Program-made: the position numbers and the translations under genes
Shown here: positions 53,688 through 63,314 of the stretch, one piece after another
Position numbering within the stretch: the stretch's first letter is position 1
How the letters are laid out: the number at the start of each line of letters is the position of its first letter
Assembly (NCBI RefSeq): GCF_019966595.1
Contig: NZ_JAINFJ010000001.1
Location: 186,001 to 250,000 of the forward strand
Length of the DNA: 64,000 nt
Direction of reading: 5' to 3'
Origin: Oricola indica
GTDB lineage: Bacteria > Pseudomonadota > Alphaproteobacteria > Rhizobiales > Rhizobiaceae
The notes under the pieces: generated by a model
The model's database searches: none
What the model was told of the DNA's origin: nothing
Seen by the model: only the letters and a program-made list of their open reading frames with translations

Positions 53688-54902
53688 ATGCGGGACACTG
53701 AAGGGCTGTCGGCCTATCGCTGGACTATTGTGTTCGCATCCGCGCTCATCCTTGCGATCGCAATGGGGTCGATCGTCAACGGCATGTCGGCCTATATCGT
53801 GCCGATCGAGGACGCCTATGGCTGGGACAGGGGCGATATTGCCCTGATCAACGTGGCGGGAATCATCGGGCTCGCGGCAGGCGGACTGATCATGGGACCG
53901 CAGGCCGACAAGCGCGGAACGCGCCCGGTCGTGTTGTTTGGCGCAGTCGCGATCGGCATCTGTTATCTCGCGGCGTCCTTCGCCACCGCGCTGTGGCAGT
54001 TCTACCTGCTGATGTTCTGTGCCGGATTCTTCGGCGCAGCAGCCATCTTCCCGCCGATCATGGCATCGATCGGCAACTGGTTTCCGATCGGCGCCGGCCT
54101 CGCAATCGGCCTCGCCTCGGGCGGACAGGCGCTGGGTCAGGGCGGCGTGCCATTCGCCTCGTCGTTCCTCATCAAGAGTTTCGGGATCAGTGGCGCGCTC
54201 GCGGTGACCGGGGCCGTCATGCTCGCCGTTCTCATTCCTTTGGCCCTGCTTCTCCGGCAGCCGCCGGCATTATCCACCAGAAGCGCTGCGGCGCGGGCGG
54301 CGGAAGACAGGACATACCCGCCGGCAAAGCTTGTCATCCCCGCGATGTGCGCGGCGATCCTCCTGTGCTGCACCTGCATGTCGGTACCCCTGATGCACCT
54401 CGTCCCGCTTTGCCAGGACAAGGGCTTTTCGGCCGACGAAGCGGGAAGCGTCATCTTCCTGATGCTAATGGTCGCCATTGCAGGCCGCGTCGCCTTCGGC
54501 AAGCTGGCCGATATCATCGGCGCGCTCCCCGCCTACATGACCGCCACGGCCTGGATGGGCCTGCTCGTCTACGGCTTCATGTGGATGGAAAGCCTCTCCG
54601 GATTCTACGTCTACGCCGCGCTTTATGGCTTCGGCTATGCCGGGGTCATGACGGGTGTTCTCGTCTCGATCGCTTCTCTCACACACCCGTCACGGCGCGC
54701 GTCGGCGATGGCGATCGTCTCGCTGTTCGGTTGGCTCGGCCATGCGAATGGCGGCTACCTCGGCGGCTACCTTTACGACCTGACAGGCGGCTATTCCCTC
54801 GCCTACTCGATCGCAGCCTATGCCGCCGCGCTCAACCTTCTTGTGGTCGGCACGCTTTATATCAGGACGCGCGGCCCCAGGATGAGAGCGCTGAACGCGT
54901 GA
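53688..54902 (+). CDS. Major facilitator superfamily transporter
   Basis: A 404-residue protein with twelve predicted transmembrane segments; the loop after helix 2 (GPQADKRGTRPVVLFG) matches the MFS A-like motif. It resembles MFS carriers of monocarboxylates or other organic anions (first helix with NGMSAYIVPIEDAYGWDRGDIALI). The start at 53688 has GGGGAG at good spacing. Direction of transport and substrate are unknown. It ends 9 nt from the convergent urtE stop. Confidence 0.85.
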   Translation: MRDTEGLSAYRWTIVFASALILAIAMGSIVNGMSAYIVPIEDAYGWDRGDIALINVAGIIGLAAGGLIMGPQADKRGTRPVVLFGAVAIGICYLAASFATALWQFYLLMFCAGFFGAAAIFPPIMASIGNWFPIGAGLAIGLASGGQALGQGGVPFASSFLIKSFGISGALAVTGAVMLAVLIPLALLLRQPPALSTRSAAARAAEDRTYPPAKLVIPAMCAAILLCCTCMSVPLMHLVPLCQDKGFSADEAGSVIFLMLMVAIAGRVAFGKLADIIGALPAYMTATAWMGLLVYGFMWMESLSGFYVYAALYGFGYAGVMTGVLVSIASLTHPSRRASAMAIVSLFGWLGHANGGYLGGYLYDLTGGYSLAYSIAAYAAALNLLVVGTLYIRTRGPRMRALNA

Positions 54903-54910
54903 TTTAGGTC

Positions 54911-55609
54911 CTACACTGTCAGATGCCGCCGCACGTCCGGCTGGTCGAGGCTTTCGGCCGGACCCTCATGGACGATCTCGCCACGATCCATGATGTAGAC
55001 CTTGTCAGCCAGTTCGCGGCAAAAATCGAGATATTGCTCGACCAGCAGGATCGAGATGCCCTTCTCGTCGCGAAGATACTGAAGCGCCCTGCCAATATCC
55101 TTGATGATCGACGGCTGGATGCCTTCGGTGGGTTCATCAAGGACGAGGACCTTGGGCCGGGTGACCAGCGCGCGGCCGATGGCCAATTGCTGCTGTTGGC
55201 CGCCGGACAGGTCGCCGCCGCGCCGCGACAGCATCGACTTGAGGATCGGGAAGAGCTCGAACACGTCGTCCGGAACGTTGCGTTCCTTGCGCGGAAGACG
55301 GGCATAACCCGTTTCGAGATTTTCCTTCACGGTTAGGAGCGGGAAGATTTCGCGTCCCTGTGGCACATAGGCGATCCCCCTGCCCGCGCGTGCATGCGGC
55401 GCGCCGGTGAGCTTTTCGCTGTCCAGCGCGATTTCACCCGTACGGATCGGCTGATGGCCCATCACTGCCCGCAAGAGCGACGACTTGCCGACGCCGTTTC
55501 GGCCGAGGACGCAGGTGATCTTGCCGGACTCGGCCTTGGCGGAGACGCTCCGCAGCGCCTGGGCGGCGCCATAGTAGAGGTCGATATTGGAGACGGTCAG
55601 TGCGGTCAT
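54911..55609 (-). CDS. urtE: Urea ABC transporter ATPase UrtE
   Basis: A 232-residue LivF-type ATPase: Walker A GRNGVGKSSL, signature LSGGQQQQLAIGRAL, Walker B VLVLDEPTEGIQPSII. The phrase PTEGIQPSIIKDIG is characteristic of UrtE. Last gene of urtABCDE, with its start sharing bases with the urtD stop. Confidence 0.93.
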   Translation of the reverse strand: MTALTVSNIDLYYGAAQALRSVSAKAESGKITCVLGRNGVGKSSLLRAVMGHQPIRTGEIALDSEKLTGAPHARAGRGIAYVPQGREIFPLLTVKENLETGYARLPRKERNVPDDVFELFPILKSMLSRRGGDLSGGQQQQLAIGRALVTRPKVLVLDEPTEGIQPSIIKDIGRALQYLRDEKGISILLVEQYLDFCRELADKVYIMDRGEIVHEGPAESLDQPDVRRHLTV

Positions 55610-56361
55610 CAGCGCCCCAGATAGCTTTCGATCACGCGTTCGTCCGCGCTGACATGGTCGAGCGAGCCTTCCGCCAGAACCGAGCCTTCGGCCAGCACGG
55701 TCACCTTGACGTCGAGATCGCGAATGAAGGTCATGTCGTGCTCGACGACGATCACCGCCTTCTCACCGGCGATTTCGCGCAGCAGCTTGGCGGTTTCTAT
55801 GGTCTCGGCATCGGTCATGCCGGCAACGGGTTCATCGACGAGAAGAAGCTTGGGATCCTGCGCCAGCAACATGCCGATCTCCAGCCACTGCTTCTGGCCG
55901 TGCGACAGGTCGGCGGCGAGTTCCGAGCGGCGGTGCCCGAGACGGATCGTCTCCAGGATCTCGTCGATGCGTTCCTTCTGCTCCGAGGAAGTGTCGGTGA
56001 ACAGCGTGGCGAAGATGCCGTGGTCGCGTTTCAGCGCCAGTTCCAGATTGTCCTCGACCGTATGGCTTTCGAAGACCGTCGGTTTCTGGAACTTGCGGCC
56101 GATTCCGAGCAACGCGATGGCGGATTCATCGTGACGCGTCAGGTCGATATCGCCCTCGAACAGGACCGTTCCCGAGTCGGGTCGCGTCTTGCCGGTGATG
56201 ATATCCATCATTGTCGTCTTGCCGGCGCCGTTCGGGCCGATGATCGCCCGCATCTCGCCATGCTCGACGGTCAGCGACAATTCGTTGATCGCCTTGAAGC
56301 CGTCGAAAGAAACGGAAACACCGTCGAGATAGAGCAGCGACTTGGTGAGCTTCTCGGTCAT
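55609..56361 (-). CDS. urtD: Urea ABC transporter ATPase UrtD
   Basis: A 250-residue LivG-type ATPase: Walker A GPNGAGKTTMMD, signature LSHGQKQWLEIGMLL, Walker B LLLVDEPVAGMTD. The SHGQKQWLEIGM signature separates UrtD from LivG. The start overlaps urtC by 4 nt. Confidence 0.93.
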   Translation of the reverse strand: MTEKLTKSLLYLDGVSVSFDGFKAINELSLTVEHGEMRAIIGPNGAGKTTMMDIITGKTRPDSGTVLFEGDIDLTRHDESAIALLGIGRKFQKPTVFESHTVEDNLELALKRDHGIFATLFTDTSSEQKERIDEILETIRLGHRRSELAADLSHGQKQWLEIGMLLAQDPKLLLVDEPVAGMTDAETIETAKLLREIAGEKAVIVVEHDMTFIRDLDVKVTVLAEGSVLAEGSLDHVSADERVIESYLGR

Positions 56362-57512
56362 TCCGCCGCCTCCGTTCCCGGCTGCAGGGTCTCTTCGGCG
56401 CGGTCGGCCTCGCGGCCGCTCCTGAGACGCGTCCAGCCTTCATTGAAGAGCCCGACAATGCCCTTGGGCAGGAACAGCGTGGTCGCCACGAACAACGCGC
56501 CGAGCGCGAAGAGCCAGAACTCCGGGAAAGCGGCGGTGAAATAACTCTTGCCGAAATTGACCGCCACTGCGCCAATGATCGGACCGATCAGTGTTCCGCG
56601 TCCCCCGACCGCCGTCCAGATAACGACCTCGATGGAGTTGGCGGGTGCGAACTCGCCCGGATTGATGATGCCGACCTGCGGCACATAGAGCGCTCCGGCG
56701 ATGCCCGCGATCATCGCCGAGACGACAAAAGCGAACAGCTTGATGTGCTCGACACGGTAGCCGATGAAACGGGTGCGGCTTTCCGCATCGCGCACACTGA
56801 CCAGCACCTTGCCGTAGCGCGAATTGACGATTCCCGAACACAGGACAAAGGCGATCGCCAGCCCGATCGCGGTCGCGGCAAACAGCGCGGCGCGGGTCTC
56901 CTGCGCCTGCACGGAGTATCCGAGAATGTCCTTGAAGTCTGTCAGGCCGTTATTGCCGCCAAAACCCATCTCGTTTCGGAAGAAGGCGAGCAGCAGCGCG
57001 TAGGTCATGGCCTGCGTGATGATCGACAGGTAGACGCCGTTGACGCGGCTTCGAAAGGCAAACCAGCCGAACACGAAAGCGAGCAGTCCCGGCACGAACA
57101 GCACCATCAGCATGGCGAACCAGAACATGTCGAAACCGAACCAGAACCACGGCAGTTCCTTCCAGTTCAGGAACACCATGAAGTCGGGAAGGATCGGGTG
57201 GCCGTAGACGCCGCGGGTGCCGATCTGGCGCATCAGATACATGCCCATCGCGTAGCCGCCGAGCGCGAAGAACGCGCCGTGGCCTAGCGAGAGAATGCCG
57301 CAATAGCCCCAGACGAGATCGAGCGCGAGCGCCAGCATGGCATAGCAGAGATACTTGCCGAACAGCGCCATGATGTGTGTCGGCACATGCAGCGGGTGGT
57401 TGATCGGCAGCATGGCGTTCGACAGCGGCACAAGCACGGCCACCGCAAGCAGCGCCAGTGCGACCCAGATCGCCTTCTTGTCGAGCGCGCGGAAAAGGAA
57501 CCCGGTGATCAT
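56358..57512 (-). CDS. urtC: Urea ABC transporter permease UrtC
   Basis: A 384-residue LivM-type permease. The start MITGFLFRALDKKAIWVALA and GYCGILSLGHGAFFALGGYAMGMYLMRQIG are typical of UrtC. The ATG at 57512 overlaps the urtB stop; the open frame beyond it is a shadow of urtB. EAA-type loop VRDAESRTRFIGYRVEHIK. Confidence 0.93.
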   Translation of the reverse strand: MITGFLFRALDKKAIWVALALLAVAVLVPLSNAMLPINHPLHVPTHIMALFGKYLCYAMLALALDLVWGYCGILSLGHGAFFALGGYAMGMYLMRQIGTRGVYGHPILPDFMVFLNWKELPWFWFGFDMFWFAMLMVLFVPGLLAFVFGWFAFRSRVNGVYLSIITQAMTYALLLAFFRNEMGFGGNNGLTDFKDILGYSVQAQETRAALFAATAIGLAIAFVLCSGIVNSRYGKVLVSVRDAESRTRFIGYRVEHIKLFAFVVSAMIAGIAGALYVPQVGIINPGEFAPANSIEVVIWTAVGGRGTLIGPIIGAVAVNFGKSYFTAAFPEFWLFALGALFVATTLFLPKGIVGLFNEGWTRLRSGREADRAEETLQPGTEAAE

Positions 57513-59125
57513 GTCTCGACCGACCTCCCCTTGAGCGCGAACAGGCCGCGCGGACGTTTCTGGATGAACAGGATGATGAAGACGAGAATGAAGATCTTGG
57601 CCAGCACGGCGCCCGCATAGGGTTCGAGGAACTTGTTGGCGACACCCAGCGTCAACGCGCCGACCAGCGTGCCCCAAAGATTGCCGACCCCGCCGAAGAC
57701 GACGACCATGAAGCTGTCGATGATGTAGCCCTGGCCAAGGTTCGGCGAGACATTGTCGATCTGGCTCAGCGCCACCCCGGCGATACCGGCAATGCCGGAG
57801 CCGAGCGCGAATGTGAACGCATCGACCCAGGGCGTTGCGATCCCCATCGAGGACGCCATCGGGCGGTTCTGCGTCACCGCGCGCATCTGCAGGCCGAAAC
57901 GGGTCCGCTTCAGGACGATGAGCAGGATCGCAAAGACCACCAGCGAGAACACGACGATCCACAGCCGGTTCGTGGTGATCAGGATTTCTCCGACCTCGAA
58001 GGAACCCGACATCCAGGACGGGTTGCCCACTTCGCGATTGGTCGGCCCGAAGATCGTGCGAACGGTCTGCTGCAGGATCAGCGATACGCCCCACGTCGCC
58101 AGCAGAGTCTCAAGCGGACGGCCATAGAGGAAGCGGATGACGCCGCGTTCCAACACAAACCCGGCGGTGCCGGCGACAAGAAAGGCGAGCGGCAGCGCGA
58201 TGGCCAGCGAATAATCGAACATGCCGGGCGCGGAGTTGCGGATCACTTCCTGGACGACGAAGGTCGTGTAGGCGCCGAGCATGACCATCTCGCCATGCGC
58301 CATGTTGATCACGCCCATCACGCCGAAGGTGATCGCCAGCCCGATCGCAGCGAGCAAAAGCACGGAACCCAGCGAAATACCGTACCAGATGTTCTGGCCG
58401 GCGGCCCAGAACATCAATCGCTCCTCGACCGAGGCGATCGCGGTTTTGGCGGCTTCCGCGACGGTCGCGATATCGCTGTTTGAGACAGTGGTCAGGATCG
58501 GCAGGACATCGCGCCCGCCGCGTGTTTCGAGGATATCGACCGCTTCGAGTTTTTCGGCTTCGCTCATATCGGAGTCGAGAACGGCGGCGGCGCGTGCATC
58601 GATGAAGGCCTGCCGCACCCGGTCGTCCTGCTCCTCGGCGATGACAGCGTCGAGCGTTTCGATGATGTCCTCGTCGGGCCGCGAGAAGATCGTCTCGGCG
58701 GCTTGCATTCGAATCTTCGGGTCTTTCGCGCGCAATGTCAGGCCGGACACGACATCGGCGATCATCCGGCGGATGGAGTTCTTGATCTTGATTTTGCGAA
58801 GATCGTCTTCGGTGGCGGTACCGACCACCTCGAGCGTCAGCGGGTCGAGCAATTGGACATTATCGTCCTTGCCGCGGATGACGAAGACCTCGCCATCGCT
58901 CTCGCGCACCATCACCTGGCCTTCGGAGAGCTCGTTCAGCGCCGTCGCGGCGGCGGGATCGCCAAGACCTGCGATCTCCTCGATTACGGCCTCGGTTTCG
59001 GAAAACTTGGTGGCCTCGGCGAACTTGGCGATAGCGGCGCGCAGTTCCGCCTCGTCGGCGCGAACCGGTCCCGTGACAGCCATGATCATGGCCAGCAGGC
59101 CGGTGAGAAATAGGATCAGCCGCAT
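57509..59125 (-). CDS. urtB: Urea ABC transporter permease UrtB
   Basis: A 538-residue LivH-type permease. After a signal segment, an extra N-terminal domain of about 220 residues rich in Glu, Ala and Asp precedes the membrane domain (from GISLGSVLLLAAIGLAITFGV). This long N-terminus is normal for UrtB. It lies 79 nt after urtA, with a strong hairpin in the gap. Confidence 0.93.
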   Translation of the reverse strand: MRLILFLTGLLAMIMAVTGPVRADEAELRAAIAKFAEATKFSETEAVIEEIAGLGDPAAATALNELSEGQVMVRESDGEVFVIRGKDDNVQLLDPLTLEVVGTATEDDLRKIKIKNSIRRMIADVVSGLTLRAKDPKIRMQAAETIFSRPDEDIIETLDAVIAEEQDDRVRQAFIDARAAAVLDSDMSEAEKLEAVDILETRGGRDVLPILTTVSNSDIATVAEAAKTAIASVEERLMFWAAGQNIWYGISLGSVLLLAAIGLAITFGVMGVINMAHGEMVMLGAYTTFVVQEVIRNSAPGMFDYSLAIALPLAFLVAGTAGFVLERGVIRFLYGRPLETLLATWGVSLILQQTVRTIFGPTNREVGNPSWMSGSFEVGEILITTNRLWIVVFSLVVFAILLIVLKRTRFGLQMRAVTQNRPMASSMGIATPWVDAFTFALGSGIAGIAGVALSQIDNVSPNLGQGYIIDSFMVVVFGGVGNLWGTLVGALTLGVANKFLEPYAGAVLAKIFILVFIILFIQKRPRGLFALKGRSVET

Positions 59126-59165
59126 TGTCGGTCTGGCGCGCCCAATAAGAATTTGTCGGAAAGAA

Positions 59166-59191
59166 CGGGAAGCCGGCGAACCGGCTTCCCG
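59166..59191 (-). other. Intercistronic hairpin between urtA and urtB
   Basis: A perfect 11-bp GC-rich stem (59166-59176 and 59181-59191) has, on the transcribed sense strand, the tetraloop UUCG, an exceptionally stable loop; TTCTTTCC follows. It is likely a partial terminator or 3' stabiliser that keeps binding protein in excess over permease. Confidence 0.75.
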
Positions 59192-59204
59192 CAGCGAGGG
59201 TGTC

Positions 59205-60497
59205 TTAGGAGGAAGAGCCCAGGCATTTTTCGGTTTCGGTATTGTAGTTACCGCATTTCAGCTCGATCCAGTCGGACTTGAGCGGCTTGGATTCCGGCAG
59301 GAAGTCGGACCATGCATCGCCCGGAACGAGATCTTCGGTCTCGGAAACCACTTCGAACTGACCGTCATCCTGGATTTCGCCGATCAGCACCGGCTTTGTG
59401 ATGTGGTGGTTCGGAAGCATTACCGAGGTCCCGCCCGTGAGGTTCGGGGTCTCGATGCCCGGCAGCGCGTCGATGACGGCGTCGGCGTCGGTGGTGCCGG
59501 CAGCCTCGACCGCCTTAACCCACATGTTGAAGCCGATATAATGGGCTTCCATCGGGTCGTTGGTCACGCGATCGTCGCCCATGCGCGCCTTCCAGGTCGC
59601 GATGAACTCTTCGTTCTCCGGCGTATCGACGGACTGGAAGTAGTTCCAGGCGGCAAGGTGGCCGACCAGCGGACCGGTGTCGAGACCGGCAAGCTCTTCC
59701 TCGCCGACCGAGAAGGCGACGACGGGAATGTCGGAAGCTTCGATGCCCTGGTTGCCCAGTTCCTTGTAGAACGGCACGTTGGCGTCGCCGTTGATGGTCG
59801 AGACGACGGCGGTTTTCTTGCCGGCCGAGCCGAATGCCTTGATGTCGGCCACGATCGTCTGCCAGTCGGAATGACCGAACGGCGTGTAGTTGATCATGAT
59901 GTCTTCTTCAGCAACGCCCTTGTCCTTGAGATAGGCCTCGAGGATCTTGTTGGTCGTACGCGGATAGACGTAGTCGGTACCGGCGAGAACCCAGCGCTCG
60001 ACGCCTTCTTCTTCCATCAGGTAGTCGACGGCCGGAATGGCCTGCTGGTTCGGAGCGGCGCCTGTGTAGAAGACGTTGCGCTGCGATTCTTCGCCCTCGT
60101 ACTGGACGGGGTAGAACAGGATCGAGTTCAGCTCTTCAAAGACCGGAAGAACGGATTTGCGCGACACGGAGGTCCAGCAGCCGAACACCACGTCGACGCC
60201 GTCGCCGGTGATCAGTTCACGTGCCTTTTCGGCGAAAAGCGGCCAGTCCGAAGCCGGATCGACGACGACCGCTTCAAGCTGCTTGCCGAGCAAGCCACCC
60301 TTCTTGTTCTGCTCGTCGATGAGCATTTCCATGACGTCCTTGAGGGTCGTCTCGGAAATCGCCATCGTTCCCGACAGCGAGTGTAGAATGCCGACCTTGA
60401 TCGTGTCTTCCTGGGCCGTGGCCGCGTTCACCAGCGCCGAGGCTGCGAGCGCGGCGCCCGCTAAGGCACCGGTCAGCGTTTTTCGAAAAAAATTCAT
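59205..60497 (-). CDS. urtA: Urea ABC transporter binding protein UrtA
   Basis: A 430-residue periplasmic binding protein with signal peptide 1-29 and mature start EDTIKVGILHSLSGTMAISE, the UrtA signature; FGCWTSVSRKSVLPVFEE and LFYPVQYEGEE are also typical. The start at 60497 follows GGGAGCCTCCT; the open frame runs to 60596. It follows a sigma-54 promoter, so urea uptake is probably nitrogen-controlled. No urease genes are in the window. Confidence 0.95.
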   Translation of the reverse strand: MNFFRKTLTGALAGAALAASALVNAATAQEDTIKVGILHSLSGTMAISETTLKDVMEMLIDEQNKKGGLLGKQLEAVVVDPASDWPLFAEKARELITGDGVDVVFGCWTSVSRKSVLPVFEELNSILFYPVQYEGEESQRNVFYTGAAPNQQAIPAVDYLMEEEGVERWVLAGTDYVYPRTTNKILEAYLKDKGVAEEDIMINYTPFGHSDWQTIVADIKAFGSAGKKTAVVSTINGDANVPFYKELGNQGIEASDIPVVAFSVGEEELAGLDTGPLVGHLAAWNYFQSVDTPENEEFIATWKARMGDDRVTNDPMEAHYIGFNMWVKAVEAAGTTDADAVIDALPGIETPNLTGGTSVMLPNHHITKPVLIGEIQDDGQFEVVSETEDLVPGDAWSDFLPESKPLKSDWIELKCGNYNTETEKCLGSSS

Positions 60498-60533
60498 AGG
60501 AGGCTCCCTGACAATTGATAACGCTTGGTAAAG

Positions 60534-60549
60534 AGCAATCGTCGTGCCA
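60534..60549 (-). promoter_or_regulatory. Sigma-54 (-24/-12) promoter of urtABCDE
   Basis: On the minus strand TGGCACG-N4-TTGCT matches the RpoN consensus completely, with GG and GC correctly spaced. Transcription should begin about 25 bp before the urtA ATG. The rest of the gap to 60761 has no gene; an imperfect TGCACC-N7-GGCA near 60653-60669 could be an NtrC site. Confidence 0.88.
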
Positions 60550-60761
60550 ACACCCAAAAAAGCCTCTCGAGAGAATACATTCCTCTTATATTTCAATATC
60601 TTATAGAGACAATTCGATTCACATCATCAAGCGACGCGAGATCTCGGTCACTGCACCGCAAAGCGGCAACCGACGCATGCAATGCTCAATAAATATGCAA
60701 ATTCGTCATATGCATAATAATTGATCTGTTGCTGCTAGGCGATATCTTGCCGCCGCGATCC

Positions 60762-60968
60762 CTATTTCGCGTTACGTCGCGCTGCGGCGAGCGCCTGGCT
60801 TAATATCTCGGGATCGCCGATCTGGCTTGCCAGGATCAGGATCAGGCGCGCATCCATGCGCAGGCATTGCTCGAAAGTCAGCCCCTCATGCGCCTCCATG
60901 AGCGCCTCGCAAAAGGCTTCATAGTTGCTTCCGAGGCGGTCCCTCAGAAGATCGCGCTTTTCGCTCAT
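60762..60968 (-). CDS. DUF2783-family small protein
   Basis: A 68-residue cytoplasmic protein. YEAFCEALMEAHEGLTFEQC and ARLILILASQIGDPEILSQAL match the DUF2783 pattern of small alphaproteobacterial proteins of unknown function. It lies 138 nt after the fused E1 gene on the same strand and may be in its transcript; the gap holds an imperfect inverted repeat CCGTCAC/GTGACGG (61025-61059) without a T-run. I cannot assign a role. Confidence 0.75.
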   Translation of the reverse strand: MSEKRDLLRDRLGSNYEAFCEALMEAHEGLTFEQCLRMDARLILILASQIGDPEILSQALAAARRNAK

Positions 60969-61106
60969 CGTCCATTCCGCTGCGTTCCGGCTTTCGGAAG
61001 AAATCTAACACCAAACACCCGACGCCGTCACACACCCCACAGCGTGCGGGCGGTGACGGAGTCGTCGATGCGATGCAACCGACCCCCGGGAATGCGAAAT
61101 TTCAAA

Positions 61107-63305
61107 TCATCCTGTGCGCTTGCCGGCCAGCTTCACCGCCGCCTCGACGATCCCCGCCGCAGACGGAAGCGTCGCCGCATAGGCGGGACCCGTCGCGATG
61201 AAGCTGTCTTCGGCAGTCACGCGCGCGAAGGATTCGACGCCGGCTTCCGCCATGAGCGCCATCAGCGCCTCTGATTGCGAGCCCGTGCGCCGGCACTCGT
61301 CGACGATCAGCACGTGGGGGCAATCGGCCGCCGCCTCCAGGATTGCCTCGCCCGGCAGCGGCGCGAGCCAACGCATGTCGACGATGCGCGCCTCTATTCC
61401 ATGCGCCTCGACCAGCCGTTCCACCGCCTGGTGCGCAAGGTAGCAGCCATTGCCATAGGTAACGATCGCAAGATGGTCGCCATGGCCCTCCACCGCTACC
61501 TCGCCAAGCGGGATACGCTTGTCAGGAGCGGGATAATGGCGCATCCACAGCCCGTCCTTTTCTCCATGCAGGTCGCGCATCGGATAGAGCGCAATCGGCT
61601 CAACGAAGACACAGACGCGCTGTTCCTCGCGCGCAAGCCGCACGCATTCGCGCAGCATCATCGCTGCATCGGCACCGTTCGACGGACAGGCGACGATCAG
61701 GCCCGGTATGTCGCGCAGAACGGCAAGGGAATTGTCGTTGTGGAAGTGACCGCCAAACCCCTTCTGGTAACCGAGCCCGGCGATCCGGACGACCATCGGG
61801 TTGGTATACTGCCCGTCCGAGAAGAAGGACAGCGTCGCCGCCTCGCCCCGCAACTGGTCTTCCGCATTGTGCAGATAGGCCAGGAACTGGATTTCCGGGA
61901 TCGGCAGAATGCCGTTATGCGCCATGCCGATGGACAGACCGAGGATCGACTGCTCGTCAAGCAAAGTATCGATGACCCGGTGGCGTCCGAACCGCTCCAT
62001 GAGTTTCTGGGTAACGCCGTAAACGCCGCCCTTCGCGCCGACATCCTCTCCTGCCAGGACGATCTCGCCATGTTCGAGCATCAGGTCGGTCAACGCCCAG
62101 TTGATCAACCGGGCCATGGGCTGCGGCTGTTCGAGAGCCCTGAGGTCGCCGCCAAAGGCCCGCTCGCGCGCCGCTTCCGATGGGCCGTTGGTCGGCTTGC
62201 ATATTCGTTTCGGGGGAACGAGGCTCGCCATCACGTCGCCGGCCGCCTTCAGCCGTGGACGATCGACGGCGAATTCCATTTCCGCCTCGCAGGCCGTCTC
62301 GATGCCCTTGTAGATGTCAACGGCATCATCGGGCGCGAGAAAGCCCGCTGCCGAAAGCAGACTCGCCGTGTGAACCAGAGGGTCGTTGTCTTCGGCTTGC
62401 TCGATCTCCGATTTCGGCCTGTAGGCCGCCTCGACGTCGGAGCCCGCATGGCCGAACAGGCGTACGGTCTTCACGTGCAGGAACACCGGCTGACGTCTGG
62501 TGCGTGCGAACTCCGCTGCCTCGAGCGCTGTGGCATAGGTATCGAAGATGTCGAGGCCGTTGCAGGCGAAATAGGCAAGCCCGGCGCGGTTGGAGAAATT
62601 CGCGGTGATCCAGTCCGTCGGCGTACGCACGGAAATGCCGATACCGTTGTCCTCGCAGACGAACATGAGCGGCAGCGGCACCGACTGGTATGCCGTCCAG
62701 GCTGCCGCGTTGAACGCGCCTTGCGCAGTCGAGTGATTGGCAGATGCGTCTCCGAAGGAGCACATGACCACCGAGTCCTGAGGCAAGGCCGCATGCTCCG
62801 GCCGCAGGCGCTTCGCGAGGCCGACGGAATAGGCCGCGCCCACCGCTTTCGGCAGATGGCTGGCGATCGTCGATGTCTGCGGCGGAATGGAAAGCGCCTT
62901 CGAACCCAGCACCTTGTGCCGCCCGCCCGAGATCGGATCCTCCACCGAACAGGCAAAGCTCAGCAGCATGTCACGGATCGGATTCTGCCCGTCGACCTGA
63001 CCGGCCCGCTCCACCTGAAACGCTCCGTCGCGGTAATGCAGAAAGGCCATGTCCGTCGGGCGCAAAGCGGCTGCGACCGCCGCCATTCCCTCATGGCCGG
63101 ACGAACCTATCGTGTAATAGCCCTGCCCCGCCTTCTGCATTCTGCGGCCCATCCGGTCGAGATGCCGTGACGTGCATTGCGAGCGGAAGATGCCGATGGC
63201 GCTTTCGCGATCCATCGGCAGTTCGTTCGGCAGGTCCGCGACGGGCAGGTCGCCAGCCGTCACGCGCTCAAGGAAGCGCTTGTGGACAAGTTCCGCGCGA
63301 TCCAT
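61107..63305 (-). CDS. Fused alpha-beta 2-oxoacid dehydrogenase E1 component
   Basis: A 732-residue thiamine-diphosphate enzyme combining both E1 halves in one chain. The alpha part (about 35-370) has the ThDP motif GDASANHSTAQGAFN and EDNGIGIS; the beta part (about 395-732) opens with MARLINWALTDLMLEHGEIVLAGEDVG and has DEQSILGLSIGMA. In most bacteria these are two genes. It lies 9 nt after glutaryl-CoA dehydrogenase, so decarboxylation of 2-oxoadipate or a branched-chain 2-oxoacid is possible. No E2 or E3 gene is in the window. Confidence 0.87.
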   Translation of the reverse strand: MDRAELVHKRFLERVTAGDLPVADLPNELPMDRESAIGIFRSQCTSRHLDRMGRRMQKAGQGYYTIGSSGHEGMAAVAAALRPTDMAFLHYRDGAFQVERAGQVDGQNPIRDMLLSFACSVEDPISGGRHKVLGSKALSIPPQTSTIASHLPKAVGAAYSVGLAKRLRPEHAALPQDSVVMCSFGDASANHSTAQGAFNAAAWTAYQSVPLPLMFVCEDNGIGISVRTPTDWITANFSNRAGLAYFACNGLDIFDTYATALEAAEFARTRRQPVFLHVKTVRLFGHAGSDVEAAYRPKSEIEQAEDNDPLVHTASLLSAAGFLAPDDAVDIYKGIETACEAEMEFAVDRPRLKAAGDVMASLVPPKRICKPTNGPSEAARERAFGGDLRALEQPQPMARLINWALTDLMLEHGEIVLAGEDVGAKGGVYGVTQKLMERFGRHRVIDTLLDEQSILGLSIGMAHNGILPIPEIQFLAYLHNAEDQLRGEAATLSFFSDGQYTNPMVVRIAGLGYQKGFGGHFHNDNSLAVLRDIPGLIVACPSNGADAAMMLRECVRLAREEQRVCVFVEPIALYPMRDLHGEKDGLWMRHYPAPDKRIPLGEVAVEGHGDHLAIVTYGNGCYLAHQAVERLVEAHGIEARIVDMRWLAPLPGEAILEAAADCPHVLIVDECRRTGSQSEALMALMAEAGVESFARVTAEDSFIATGPAYAATLPSAAGIVEAAVKLAGKRTG

Positions 63306-63314
63306 GAAACGCCC

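Noticed and set aside
57513-58094. N-terminal extension of urtC across urtB
   Set aside because: Shadow of urtB; urtC begins at 57512 with the usual UrtC start sequence.
58281-60386. 701-residue open frame on the plus strand
   Set aside because: It is antisense to urtB and urtA, with a composition typical of shadow frames (Ser/Arg-rich then Arg/Val/Asp-rich) and no family signature.
61025-61059. Terminator after the DUF2783 upstream gap
   Set aside because: The inverted repeat has a 21-nt loop and no T-run, so it is not convincing as a terminator.
61275-63170. 631-residue open frame on the plus strand
   Set aside because: Antisense to the fused E1 gene, whose ThDP motifs are intact; Arg/His-rich with no domain.
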